The notes below the pieces were generated by a model. That model was not told the origin of the DNA. It was given only the letters and a program-made list of their open reading frames with translations, and did no database searches. Shown in pieces: positions 47,649 through 60,399 of a stretch of DNA of 64,000 bases. Position numbers and translations under genes: made by a program. The stretch lies in NCBI GenBank assembly GCA_008921705.1, contig VFFE01007649.1:820652-884651 (forward strand), given 5' to 3'. Each line of letters starts with the position of its first letter. The first letter of the stretch is position 1. The DNA comes from Burhinus oedicnemus. Its lineage: Eukaryota; Chordata; Aves; Charadriiformes; Burhinidae.

Positions 47649-50600
47649 AATGAAAATTCTGCCTGGATTGAGGGAAAATCCACATGTCATGATGAAAACA
47701 ATGTTAGTTCTATGTATGGGAGAAAATATTCTCATGTCTTGTCTGTCAGAACAGAAGTTTAGCCATGGTTGTGAGTCTGAAGTAAGTATAATATCAGTAT
47801 CTTAAAGAATCAAGAGTGAAGTCTGAAATAATCTGTCCTTAAAATCCACAGTGTTAGAGGCCAGCTTCATTAGTGCTCCCTGGTAATTTCATTTCCGTAT
47901 GTTGTCAGTGATAGTATAGGGATTTACAAGGACTGTATCTTAGACCTGTTATTGAGCACAGTGTTTTTGAAGTTAGTGACTTCCAGTAGATGAGAAAAGC
48001 ACAGCATTTTACTTTATTTTTGCACAGAAATCTTGCATGAAACAGTCTGGTTAATTTTTTGTTTGTTTGTTTGTTTATGTTTTGTTCTATTGTTTCAGTC
48101 CTTCATATGTAATTTCTGGGACTCAAATCTAGTAATTAGTGATTTCAACCTTTATGAAAATCTTAGTGAATTTAGTTTTCTCTAAGTGACCTTTTAAATA
48201 GATGCAAATGCAAGCTGTAGAAAGAGTGGTTGTGTGTATGTGAAGTGGTAGTAGTATATGAGTACACATAAAATTTAAGAAAAAGTACATTTTTAGTCTT
48301 TGGTATTTATAACTTCTTTCCAGGTTCTGAAGGCATATTCTAGTCAGTCTTGCACCCGTGCTTGACAAATGCTGTCTTAGTAAATATAATAAATAAAGGC
48401 TTTGTTTTAAATCCTTTCTCATGTCATGTGAACAGCCGAGACTTTAATTTACGCAGTTCTAGCTATGGTTATTTTCTACTTCAATGATTTTTAATACCAC
48501 TTAAAATAACTATGGTAAAAACACTTTGTTAAAATATGTATGTTTAAATGATAAATTTAAAACAATGACTCAAAAATTTTGTAAATATTACAGACTGTTA
48601 GTCTGGGATTATTATTACCTAGTTCTAAAGTAAGCACCTGCTCTAAAGCAGCTACTTAGTCTCCCTCATTCAAGAAGAACGGAGAGAAATGAACATTATC
48701 AGAATATGACTCAAAGATGTTTCTGTAGAATACCCTGAATTGTTCTCTAGAAGTGTTTACCCTGATTGACCATACAGCAACAGTAGAGGACAAACTTAAT
48801 CTAGACTAAGATTGGGCTGAGAGTCATAAAACTTTTAATTAAGGTAAACTAAGCACCTGTATAATTCACAGAAATTGTTTTCAAGAATATGATCCAGAAA
48901 TATAGTTTGACACGTGCCACTGAAGTGAGTTAAGAGTGTCAGTCAGAGATGAATGGAACAGCACAGATTTGCAAAAATTGTATTCAAAGTTCATTTGTTT
49001 TGTTAGGATTTTTTTGTTTTAGCTAGTTTCTTGGTCTTTTAGAAACAGGAATACTGTCTTCGGAAAAAATCTCCCATCCATGGAGTGTCGTGCACTCAAA
49101 TCTCTCTTTTTGAATGTTCTTGGTCTTCATTATAACTAACAACTCTATAATATAACCTGGCTGTGTATTGTTCACATCTGAATTTCTCATTGTTTAATGC
49201 AATTGGTTTATCCAGATTAAACCTTCTAATCCACGTTTATATCACAGCCCATAAACATTGTTTTCATCATCCTAGTAATATGTCACTTAATTTCCCATGT
49301 CAGAACTCACTATGAGTGAATCTTACTCTCTGTAAGATTCCTTCCTCCCTTCTGACTTCAGTGGCTTTTTGAGGTGGTGGCAAAGTATGTGGTATTTTGG
49401 GTGAATCTTAGAGCGATAGTTTCTAAACTGAATAGCTTATCAGTGTGAGACAAAGCAGAAGCAGTTGTTACAGGAAATGAATAGTGCAAAAGAAGGGGTC
49501 AGTTCTCTACCTTGGCAGCTCTAGGAGGAGTGGTGGTGTAACTAAGATCTTTTGTTGTATTTCTTGAGTTCCCATCAGGTGCTTCATGTCTCTGCATAAT
49601 CTCATGTTCAGCAGTTCTTAGGACTGGCTACACTATGAAGCATCTCTGACTTTGTGTTCTCTGCACTGTCCTACCATTCTTACAGAAAATAATACTTCTT
49701 CCCAAAATGAAAGAAATCTTCCTTGGAGATCTTGGTATTTGCTGTTTACCATGCCAATCAACTGGTTTACTGTATCATCACAGCAAATTTTTAAATTAGA
49801 TCCCAAATACAGGTATTACTCAAATGATAACATTTCAATACCCTTCAGCATCTACTTTTGCCTGTAACTTAAGTTACCTTAACCTGGATTTTAATTCCTT
49901 ATTCTTCAGTTAACAACTTATTTTTTGAAGATATGCAGAAGACATATCAAGGCAGCTTGTCCCAAATAGTCAACCAGCCTCTTTTCTGTCAACCCAAGTA
50001 TGTATTTTCAGCATTCAGAGAATTATACCTGAGTAGTACTATCCAGTTTATGACTGCAGTAGAAATTGTAATATTACTTTGAAGACACTTCTTCTTGTGG
50101 ACATTCACAAGTTGGGACAATGGTGGGGGGCAATGGTGGTGTAAGTATACCACACACCTCAAGCAAAAGAGACAAAAAATAACTTTTTAGTTATAGGTTT
50201 TTATTTTTATAGATATAATGTTTTAGTTGTAGCATTTATAGCTCAGGAGAAACACATGCCAGTAAAGAGGAAGAAAAGTACAACTCCTCAGCATTACAAC
50301 TGTGTTATAGGTTAGCAATTTTCCTGTTTATTTAAGAGGTGAGATGAGGGATTAAAAATATACTCACAATGTGTTCATGGGTCTTGTTCTGTTATTGCCA
50401 ACCAGCCAATCTTGCAAATTAGAATTGTTAGTATTTCAAAATTGGTAAAGGTTTCATACTGCAGAAGAAGAAATTAATTTCTTACATTTCTTGAAGGAAT
50501 ACCAAATAAATTCTTTTACTTTTGCAGGCCCTTGATGATCATCCCTCCATGCAGAGTACAGGATGAGACACAGAAAAAGCCTGCTGAATTCAGGAAGCTG

Positions 50601-50867
50601 CTGGAGGTTGAAAAAGAATAGGAACAGAGAAGCACGGATGGCAAGAAGATTTGGAAAGCAAGAAAAGGCCAGAAAGGATTCCTGCAATGCCTGCCCAGAT
50701 CAGGGCATTGATCTTCTCTGGCCATCTGCAGCTCCAAAATCACAGCAAGCTCCATGAATGATCCTACTTCAGTGGCTGCCTCCCTTCAAGGATGGGCCTT
50801 GTCAGGTCATCTGCTTATGGCTTGCCTGCAAAACTCTTCTGAGTCCTTTTCCAAATTACCCAATAGG
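47649..50867. other. Unique AT-rich sequence, no gene seen
   Basis: About 3.2 kb with a (GTTT)4 run and no recognised gene. The part 50500-50860 is GC-richer and has a pyrimidine tract ending in TTTTGCAG near 50528, like a splice acceptor, but the following frame has no known domain. Confidence 0.5.
48061..48076 (+). repeat. (GTTT)4 simple repeat
   Basis: Four exact GTTT units following a T run. Confidence 0.9.
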
Positions 50868-50940
50868 CCCAGGGGGGTTGGACTAGATGATCTTTAAAGG
50901 TCCCTTCCAACCCACACCATTCTATGATTATGATTCTATG
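50868..50940 (+). mobile_element. CR1 LINE 3' tail fragment
   Basis: About 70 bases with the intact CR1 end block GGGGTTGGACTAGATGATC, TTTAAAGGTCCCTTCCAACC and then the tail ATTCTATGATTATGATTCTA, in which one unit is imperfect. The excellent match to other tails argues for a young but extremely truncated insertion. A SINE with a CR1-like tail would look the same at its 3' end, but no tRNA-like head is visible in the 300 bases before it. Confidence 0.9.
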
Positions 50941-53900
50941 AACCAGCCACTTCTTTTCCTCCAGCACTTTACCCACATATTCACAGGTGCCTTGAGTTTT
51001 CCAGAGCTCTGACAATCATGATGGCAAAAAATTCCCTCTCATCCAGTACTAGCAACAAACACATGAGGCAAAAGATAGACAGTTCCTCTGATTTTATTTT
51101 AAACTTTGATTTCACAGTTGTCTCTTTTTCCAGATTAAATCTACCAGACTGTTAGACAACATAAAAAGCTCATTTTCTTCCTCTTGGTGATCGGAAGGTC
51201 TTAGTTTTCTGTTCTCAGGTTTCTCCCTATCTATATTTATGAGCTTAGTAAACCTTTGTTTTGTTTGTCTTTTTTTGCTGTCTACTCTATTTTAAGGAAA
51301 TGAGAAATCATAGCTATACCAAAAGTATTCTACAAGCATAAGAAAGCAGCAAGAAATTGACACAGCACAATAAAGTGGTATGCCATGGTCTCAGACGAGC
51401 AAGCAGGGATAGTTGCATTTAAATAGATACTCACTTGAGCAAATAAATCACCTCTTGCATAACACAATCCATAAAACTAATGAGGCAAAAAAATACACCT
51501 TGCAATAACTAGCAGTCCTATAACTAACTAAATAAAATGAAAACAAGAAACTTTAGGTAGGTCCGTTACTTTGAGTGTACAGAACAATCAATATTTTATA
51601 ACAGATATGACATGTCACATATGAAAACACATGTAGCATTTCTTAGTTATCCTGCGTTCTTGGATCCAGGGACTCTCCAGTAATGGGGACACATCCCAGC
51701 TGTATTTCTGCAGTATATGATCTAGGAACTCTATGCAGTTCCCAGCCCAGTTTCAGTAGTAGTCAAAGACAATGCAAACTTTCTAGTTAGAGAGGTGATC
51801 GGTCAGTCATGTGTAATTCCCAAATGAAAAACTGGCTGATTGTTCAGGTGATTGACAGCTTCTTTTTGTTGACTAGCTGTTTGCTGGGGTTGTGTCATTT
51901 TGCTGCTGCTTCTCACACCTACTGTTTGCTAACTTCCTCACCTTGTCTTTGCCATACACTAAGCCCAGTAAAAACAAGTGATGGCACCACTTGTGTAGGC
52001 ATGTTTACTGCCTCCTTTAAGAAGCATCCATGGTCCAGCAGCCATCTCAGCACATCCTAGAAACCTTATATTCTATATGCCAGTTATTATATCAGGCATA
52101 TTTCTGAAGACAGCAACAGGTAGTTAAAAGTTCTCCACTATATGGAGGTAATTCTCTCGTTCAAGGGCTAGTGCATAAGAGGGACAGAGCAACAGTTCAT
52201 CATATCTTACATGATTCTGACATGCTTATCCAGGACAACCACAGAAATACCTAAAAGTTGTTTGAGCATCTATTTGAATGACTGCTCCTATGCATACATA
52301 CTTGAATCAGTCAGAGGACCCAGCTCCAGCAGATCCTTACTAAAAAGGCTACCTGAGAAAGGCAGAAGGGGAGAGAAGGCTTAATGTCACACAACAATAT
52401 ACATAATTAAAGTGTGGATTTAGATAAGCTGAGCTAGACAGTTGAAAGATAACACATGATGGATAAAGGAATAGTAGGTGCATATGAAGTGGTCATGGGC
52501 ACATAGCAGTGCTGGCACCTTCTTGGTCTGTAATCCCTTGTAAAAGACTTCTGTTAAGTTTGTGTCTAGAAAACAATGCAAGTCAGAACAGGGGTTTTTT
52601 TCTTTCTTTTTTTTTGCCCCCCCAAAACAACACAACATTCATTTGCCTCAGTCAGATAGCAAGCAGAGAGAAAGATGAAAACAATGAAGTTTTTTCACCT
52701 TAGTTTTCCCTAAACCTTGTCTTTTCCTGGAACAATGTGCTAAATTTTGCTCTTCCAAGCAAATTGAGTTGTTGTCTGGAGGAGATAAAATAGTTTTCTT
52801 CAGTCTCTGTTACCAGATATATCTATACTCCATACTGCAGTGTAGAGTAGAAGCTACCTATAATTTCTGTAGACACAAGGTGGCTTTGGTACTAGGAACT
52901 GTTTAGCTTGACTTGGGGTCGTTTACAGTTGGAAACAAGGTAAGCAAACCCACAGGTGGTTCTGCATCATTTGCTTTTTATTCTTCATCATATCTGAGAC
53001 AGTTTTTAGTGTGATGCACAGATACAGAAACTAATTGTCCGGACATTTTGGCTGCTTTGCACCCATGTCCCTTGGAGAAACTGGTTACCCTGCTGTGGTA
53101 GTTGTGTGTCAGGCAGTAGCTATTAACAGTCACACCCCTTGATCCCAGGTTCCCCTTCCTCTCCCCTCTCACTGTCAAAAATAACCGACCTTTTGGTAAG
53201 CTTGGTGATTATCAAACAAGCAAATTCACTGTTCTTCTATGGGCACAGGATATTTTCCTGGATGGTATGTGACAGTTAATCAGAATTTAATTGTGCTAGA
53301 GGTCTTTTTGATTTAACTTCAGAAAGTCAAACAAAATAATAGCCAGCAGGTAATATGAACATTAATTAAAAAACTAATATCAGTTACTCTCATTCTGCAC
53401 ATCAACAATATAATTTAAAAACATCATAAAAGACTATAGACCCTCTGAGCATAGTAAGTGATCATGCATGGTTCGCTCATTTATTCCCCTGATCAGGAGT
53501 GAAAGCCATATGGCAATAATTTATTATATTATTACTATTACTACCACTGTTATTATTTATTTAAAAGTCTTGGGGGGGAAATACATTTTATTTTGAAATT
53601 ATTAAAATTCCCTATTACAATGAGATGTGAAGAAATCAAACTTGTGGGGGTTTCTTTGGTTTTGGTTTGTTGGGTTTTTCCCCCCCGTTCTTATTCTTTG
53701 GGGCTAGCAGTATAAATTATTCCTGGGAAAAAAAAAAAAAGATGTAACAGAGAAAGCAATAGCCTATAGGTGCCTGGAACCAAAATATCCTGGTCTTTGA
53801 TGATAAAGCCCCAGTCCTTTACTATAATCTAGTATTAATATAGAGGGATGATATTGTCCAGAAAACCAAGATCATTTTCCCCTATGTTTTGTTCTTCTAT

Positions 53901-54384
53901 AATTTATGTGCACTTTCACTTTGAAGCAACTGTTGTTTTTTTTCAGGAGTCTCAACCTTATTTACAAGTCTAATACAACCTTCAAGTCATAAATGTTTGG
54001 GGTTTTTTTTTTCCTGGCCAACTCAGCATCCAGCAAAACTTCCAGGCTGCTATTGATGGAAGATTTTTTTCACCTGCTATTGATCTGAGAAGCCAATGGA
54101 TATAGTTAAAGATAAAAGTCCTTGGGGTTTAAAAAAAAGTGTGTTTTTTTGAAAATATGCTCTGTCACTTTAGGTATGTATACTTTGCTTCCATTTTCAT
54201 TTAATGTCATTGAGTTTTACATAGGTTTTACTTCATTATCTGCTTTTCATCCAGGTATAACAGAAATAATGCTTAAATCACAAGAACTGGCAGATAAATT
54301 GCTAGAAACAGCTACCCTTGCTGAAGTTAGATGCTGTCTAACAATACCTAAAATATAATGTCCTGTTATTTCATTATTCTTCCT
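50941..54384. other. Unique AT-rich sequence, no gene seen
   Basis: About 3.4 kb with no recognised gene or interspersed repeat; only T, A, C and G runs (for example near 52597-52625 and 53681-53745) and an ATT-rich patch (separate entry). Confidence 0.55.
53515..53562. repeat. (ATT)-rich simple repeat
   Basis: Imperfect TTA/ATT trinucleotide tract of about 48 bases. Confidence 0.75.
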
Positions 54385-54744
54385 TGTCCTGGTTTGAGGT
54401 AAAACAGGACCAATTTTGTTCAGCAACTTTACTTTTTAGCTAGGCCTTTTCTAACTGCTGAAATTACCAGCATGTTGTGCAGAAAACTGTTCGCTCTCAG
54501 AGTGATAAGGCCCATGTTTATAGCTGATGCCAAGAAAAGGGATGCAGAGAGGCTCCTGCTTATCCTTATTGCTATAACAACCAAGGCCAGACAACTTTGT
54601 TACTTGCCCCGTTGCAGGGTCAGAAGCGGAGAAGCGTAGAGAGGTCACACCTGCGGGGAGGAGCGGACAGGACAGGTGACCCAAAACTGACCAGCAGGGT
54701 ATTCCATCCCATCTGCCTCATGCTCAGTAAAAAAGCTGAGGGTT
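54385..54744 (+). mobile_element. ERV LTR-like U3 segment (avian ERVL type)
   Basis: The segment starts TGTCCTGGTTTGAGG, a typical avian LTR start. Near 54670-54740 it runs GTGACCCAAAACTGACCAG, GGTATTCCATCCCATCTGCC, CATGCTCAGTAAAAAAGCTG. From memory this order matches the promoter-proximal U3 of avian ERVL LTRs, where CATGCTCAGCATATAAAGC carries the TATA box; the window's TATA equivalent would be around 54726-54735. The expected R and U5 (with a polyadenylation signal and a CA end) do not follow. Instead an antisense tRNA-Asp copy begins about ten bases later. No viral gene is present. Alternatively this is a short complete LTR whose end lies at 54744. Confidence 0.65.
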
Positions 54745-54810
54745 TGACTCCCCGTTGGGGAATCGAAACCCGGTCTCCCATGTGACAGGCGGGGATACTT
54801 ACCACTATAC
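54745..54810 (-). pseudogene. Near-complete tRNA-Asp(GTC) copy fused to the LTR
   Basis: Read on the minus strand, 66 nt match vertebrate tRNA-Asp from nucleotide G10 through the 3' CCA end, with about six differences, mostly CpG-type transitions. The anticodon loop CTGTCAC (GTC at 54784-54786), the variable loop, the T loop TTCGATT and the 3' acceptor strand ACGGGGAG are all present. The CCA is degraded to TCA but is still there, so the sequence came from a mature tRNA and not from a tRNA gene, since nuclear tRNA genes lack CCA. Nucleotides 1-9 are absent, so no acceptor stem can form, and the T stem has lost two pairs. It cannot be a working tRNA. The plus-strand direction (LTR, then complement of the tRNA 3' end) is that of a retroviral primer-binding site, extended far past the usual 18 nt. 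Confidence 0.88.
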
Positions 54811-57800
54811 ATTTCTTTACTCATTTACCTATAAACACATTATTATAACTAGCTAAGAAATGTAGCCAAATTGTTGCCAGTCTTCTAACTTGTGAGCACC
54901 TCCCTCCTAGTACTAATATTTAGCCCTTTGCTAGGAAGATTACAATTCATAGCCTAACTGGACACAATTGAGTATTTTTAACATTAAAAGCTCTGTTTGG
55001 TAGGTTTTACATCATTTTCCTTACATCTTTTACATTTCCTCACTCACAGAAGTTAGAAATGATCTTTAGTTTAAAAAAAGAGATAAAGGTGCACATTTGT
55101 AAAGCATTTTATTAACGGTATTTGTGTGAATCCCTCCCATGAGGTGCTTTGAAACTGTAGCCAATGAAGCTGGTCAGTTTTATTTTAAATATGCCCACTG
55201 TTGAATTGCATGTCCATTTACTGTAGAATAATGTTCTCTTCAACAGAGTTGAACAGAAGAGTGCTAATCTTTATTCATAAGGCCAATAAATTTGTTCAAA
55301 GCACACATCTGCTAAAGGCTGAAATGACTGTGAATGAGATGAATTGTGACTTTGTTTAGATACACAGTGACAGTTATTTATGAAAAGAGGTACAAGCTTT
55401 TTGTTGTTTTATCCGTTCTTTTGATCTTTGATGAAGTTTGTGATGTAGAAGGGGAAATACAAAGCAAATGAAACCATACATGGGTAATTTTATAATAATG
55501 TATGCCAACAAAAGAAATAAATCAATAAAAATGTCCATTAGACATTTTGGTATTTTAATTTAATTTCTACTTTGGCCGTGTTTTGAAGCTTGTATTAATT
55601 CCTCTGCATAATGCAGTGGACAAAATGAAGAATTTAGATTTGATATTGATCACTTTAATACACTCATTTGTGATACCTTAAAATAGTTTTATTTTACTTG
55701 AAACTGGTTTTAGTATATGAATTTGGAGTTATATCTTTTGATGGCTGTTCCATGGTGTTTGAGCAATACTGGTCTCTATGCCTCTAGGTGTTTACAGTGG
55801 GTGCCAATGTGCTTAACATAAAGACAAAGCAAAAAAGTATCCTGCAATTGTTTTAATTACTAGCTCCTTAAAAAATCCATGCACAGCAGAAGTTGATAGT
55901 TTCTTGATGATACTCCCATAAGGGGAACAAACATACTTACTACGGTCAAGGAACCCAAGATCTTGGTTATCAAATCAAGCATGAGAAAGTCCTATAAAAA
56001 ACATGACCCAGTTTTTCTCAGCAACAATAATGGTTACAAAGCATACAGCAGAATAAGCACACGTGTGATATCTGTGTACACCCTTTGTGTTTTGTTCTTA
56101 GTTTGCGGCTAAATAGAAAGCAGGAAAGACTTGTATAAAGGACTGATATAAATAATCATAATTGCTATTACGTTTCTAAGTAATATTTGCTCCTGTGGCA
56201 ATGAATGATCATCTCTGACTCCCTCTTTATATAATTATTCTCATCTGTGTTTGAAATCATGCCTTGAAAATTCATAACAGAATAAGGAACTGCATCAACC
56301 TTTTTGAGGAAAAAACCCTCACCATTCTGTGATATAATTCTATGATATTTCATTAACAGGGCTAAATTCAAACTGTGTTTCTTCTTTGCTTAAGTTAATA
56401 AGGACTAATGGCCTCTCCCAAGAATGGATGTAGTCTGCCAATGTGCTTTTGAGAAACTTTTATTATATTTCTTCAGGATTATAGAAACACTGGTCAGTCA
56501 CAAAGGTTTCCACCGGTCCAAAAAAATTTGGGGCAAGGACATGATTCTCATGAAGACACAAGCTGACACAAGGATATAGCTATGCCTTATTCAGTATTAT
56601 CCTTCCATATTATCCTTCCATATTTTATCCTTCCTAGCTTATCCTTTTACCAGCTGCTACAGTAGCTTTCTTCTACAAAAGGTTGTCTTATTCTGTACTT
56701 GATCATAGCCACTTTTTCTGCAGTACCACAAATATTATGAAGAAGAGGGTATGAATAAGGAGACGGTAGGAAAAGAAAAGATAGCCATTTATAGCTCAAC
56801 CTTTAAGCTGAAACCAAGGAAAACTAGATTTTTGTAGTCCTTCCTGGCTCTGATAGACTTCCTAAGTGTTGTTGAGAAAAACTATCATAATGCTTATGCA
56901 CAAGAGGGCTAATTAAGTCTGTCATTCCCTAACTTTTGAATGTTTGATTTTGCAACCTTAATGTTCTTTTAATGTCTTTTGTATGCAATATACATCTATA
57001 CAGTTTCCATTTATTATTAAAAATTGATAAAGCACTAGCTTTTAATGACATGCATGCTTAACTATGCATCCTTAATGTTCTCGATATAATTTTTAAATGG
57101 GATTCTGCATTCAGTAGTGTCATTCCTTAATCACCTAATATAAACAAGGGTCCTCCCTTGTTTAATAAATTGCAGGAGTGGGTCATTAGACTTTAAAATA
57201 TCTCTCACTGTAATTGCATTTTTTTGTCCTAGGTATCAGGAACCACAATCCTGACTGATTACTCAGTGCTGTATATCAATTGCAGCTTATTGACCTGGCA
57301 AAGTTGTGACTGCCTTGGCCAAAGAAGTAGTCACATATCTTGCTGTTCATTGCAGGAATAGATTTGTTACTGTGACAACACCTATGCACTGCCCTTGTGA
57401 GAGGAGATTTTAATTTTCCGTGAATACAATGCATAAGGTGCAGATGGTACCAAATAAAACATAACAAATTAGACTGATACCTTGATACTTGCAGGGTTAA
57501 AATATGGACAGACAAGCAATGAATAAGAATGAACACAACATAAGATTTTATGTGCTGTTCGAGGAGTATAAAATCTCCAGAGGTGCTCTGTTGCACAGCC
57601 ATATGTTGTTTTCGCACTTAAGGTTTGTGAAAGTTTAAAAGATTAATAAGATTACTAATATTAAAGTCTAAATCCAGAAAGTTCCCTAGAATCTTAAGAG
57701 AAAGAAACAACAGACAAATATGGGAAAAAATATAAGCTCAATGGAAGGGGGGGACACATCAAGCTCTGTGCTAGCTTTGAAAAGAATTTCATTATTTGTC

Positions 57801-60399
57801 AGTAGAATGGACTTTTATCTGCACTAGATTTTTTAAGTTTATATGCTTCCACTACTTTGAGATATGTCTTACTGAGACTTACTAAATAGTGAAAAGAGTT
57901 AAAGAAAAGGAACAGCCTGAGTATTTTTTCCTTTTCTGTAAAATTTGAAACAGTTAAAGGCACCATGAAGAGTTTTGACAAGAAGCAAATATTTCATAAG
58001 ATGAACCAGTATCTCAGTTAAACCCTTCTTGTCTTTGAGTCCTGTATCATAGATCAAGGCTGTATATAAAATTCCTGGCCTGTTGGTTTAGGAACATGTT
58101 TTAGCAAAATCTGCAAAACATGTACACTTTTCTCCCTTAAAAAAATATTGTAAAATATCTGAAGGCCTGAAGAAATCAATATATCAACACAGATGCTCCT
58201 GTAAGTATTAATTGCATTCAGTGTTACAATGCTAAGCTTTTCAAAGATTAACATAATCATCAGGGGAAGCTAGTATTCCCTTCCCAGAAAAACTGAGGTA
58301 CCAGGCTGTTTTTTCCTTGTTAAGCCTTTTTTTTGTTTGTTTTCAGTGGAAGCATCTGGTTTTTTGGCCATTTCCCCAGGCTAGCACAGCAGCAAGTTGC
58401 CTCTGTGTCTGTCAGGTGGTAAAGCTGGTTTCTCCTCCTTGGACATTGCCTTAAGAGAAACAACCTGAGCGCTCCCTTGTTTTGTGACAGTCTGATCGCT
58501 TTTCCTTACCCCCTACTTTCCCATATGATTAATGAGAAGCATGGGGAGTTTATTTTGATTTTTAATCAATCTTCAAGGGTGTTGTGTACACAGTGTCTAA
58601 AATTAGTTGATTTACAGTGCCAGTTCTCGTGCCAACATAGTCTGAAAAAGAATCCATGCTTAAAAGTTAGATCTCTTCATGCCTACGATATATTCTCTAC
58701 TCCAGCAAGACTTCTGACAGGAAACTTGTTTAATCCATTTTATACTGCCAATAATTGTACACTATATATATACAGACTATACATATAGTATACTATTACT
58801 AGTATTACTAATAATTGTATCTCAGGTAACTGAGATTACTATATCATTCTAGGTAAGCAACCAAAAAACATTTTAGCAGCAAAAACTGACAGGAAGGGCC
58901 CCAATTCTGAAGTCTGCTCCACACAGGTAGGCTACTGTGCTAATGAAGTGGACTTTCCCAGTGTCTTTCACAAAGGAGGAGCATGTCACTCATGTAGAAG
59001 AAAATTACAAGATTGGAGACCAAGACTGGGTTCCAAGCAGCAGCCATCGCCTCAACAATTAAGTGGTAAACACACCTCAGCAGACCAAGTGCCTTGTAAC
59101 AAACAAATTACCTGGAAGATCAGCCTCTTTATATAAACCCTTTCATCACTGTAAGTAGATATGTTTTTTAAAATATCATGTATACAGATAACTTATGGAT
59201 GTTTGGGGTTATCTTATTAGCACAGACAGAATGATCTCTGCTGGTTTCTGAATTTTTGCTCGTTAAGCTTTACTGAGGCACTGGCTGTGAAAGAACTTCT
59301 AGAATAAAGATTAAACCTTTCCTCTTTAGGTCACTTTCTTTTAATGAATATTTGTGGAATATATAAAATATATGCAATAAAAGCTGTGCAATATATGCAA
59401 TATGTGCAGTAAAAATCAATTTCTTAGAAACAAAAATCAAGCATGTGTAGAGCTGAAGAAAACGGATTGCATATTTGGTGAGATTTCATAAGAAAAATAA
59501 GTTCAGGTAGTTTTAATCAACATTACATGAGGGACAGTCTTCTCTTTTTACTTTTACATATATTGTACTTCCACTTTTGTAGTGATAGAAAGTGTGTATG
59601 TGTATGGGAGGATTTATACAAATGTTTTCATTTAAATAGATACGGAGATTTAGTTAGATAAATATTCAGGACAACAAGAACAAGATAATTCTTGTTTCCA
59701 CATAGATTCCTGTGACTAAATACGCTGAAATAAATAGAATTAGTCAAGATGTCTGAATATTATATCTGACAAAATCTTCTTTATCACTTTCAGCAGAAAG
59801 ACTTTGGAAAATATCTTAGTTTCTTCTGAAGCTAAAATATGTGTGCATTTCTCCACACACCTACTATGATTTCTTTTTTTGCATAGAACAGAATGGATTA
59901 CTCACAGATAAAAAAATACATTTATATAATATGTATTGTTAAAGCAAGAAGACATTACTAATCAGTGTTGACAGCTGAGTAACACATTTAGGTATCCATT
60001 TTTTTTTTTAACCAAAAAAATCACAGAAATTAATATCAGAAATAATGCTAATCTTAGTGTCAGTTCCTACAAATGGCAACATCTTATTCAGGCTTTCTGT
60101 AGCAAAATTAATAACATTGTTTCTATACAGAGTATAAATTAATATTATTCATACAAAACAATGTATTAAAAAATTACAGAATACATTCTCAGCTGCTCTA
60201 GATTAGCATTTTGTTAATAGGATTGTATTCCTGACACTTAAATCTATAATTTTATTAATAATCTATAAAAGTTTTGTTTTCTGTGGTAATTCTCATTGAA
60301 TAAGTAGTGTAGAGTTAAAGTATTAAAAGCACTCCATTATTGATTGCATTTAGTATTGATGATGCTAAATTCATGGACACAAGCTGTTTCCATATTGAA
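54811..60399. other. Long unique AT-rich stretch, no gene seen
   Basis: About 5.6 kb with no recognised gene. No U5 or internal retroviral sequence is evident after the tRNA copy. A small tandem repeat lies at 56595-56650 (separate entry). Frames such as 57276-57617 (113 codons, minus) show no motif. Confidence 0.5.
56595..56650 (+). repeat. 13-bp tandem repeat, about four degenerate units
   Basis: TATTATCCTTCCA occurs twice exactly and then as degenerate copies (TATTTTATCCTTCC, AGCTTATCCTTTT). Confidence 0.8.

Noticed and set aside
20422..54744. The two LTR-like segments as ends of one provirus
   Set aside because: They are in opposite orientations, about 33 kb apart, differ in sequence, and no retroviral gene sequence lies between them.
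54745..54810. Functional tRNA-Asp gene
   Set aside because: Nucleotides 1-9 are missing, the acceptor stem cannot pair, the T stem is damaged, and a CCA-derived end is present, so it is a copied fragment.
57276..57617. 113-codon minus-strand frame as a gene
   Set aside because: No motif, AT-rich composition identical to its surroundings, and length within chance expectation for this amount of sequence.
58740..58835. AT-rich palindromic patch near 58.75-58.83 kb
   Set aside because: Only short arms (for example ATCTCAG/CTGAGAT with a 4-base loop) in highly AT-rich sequence; compatible with chance.
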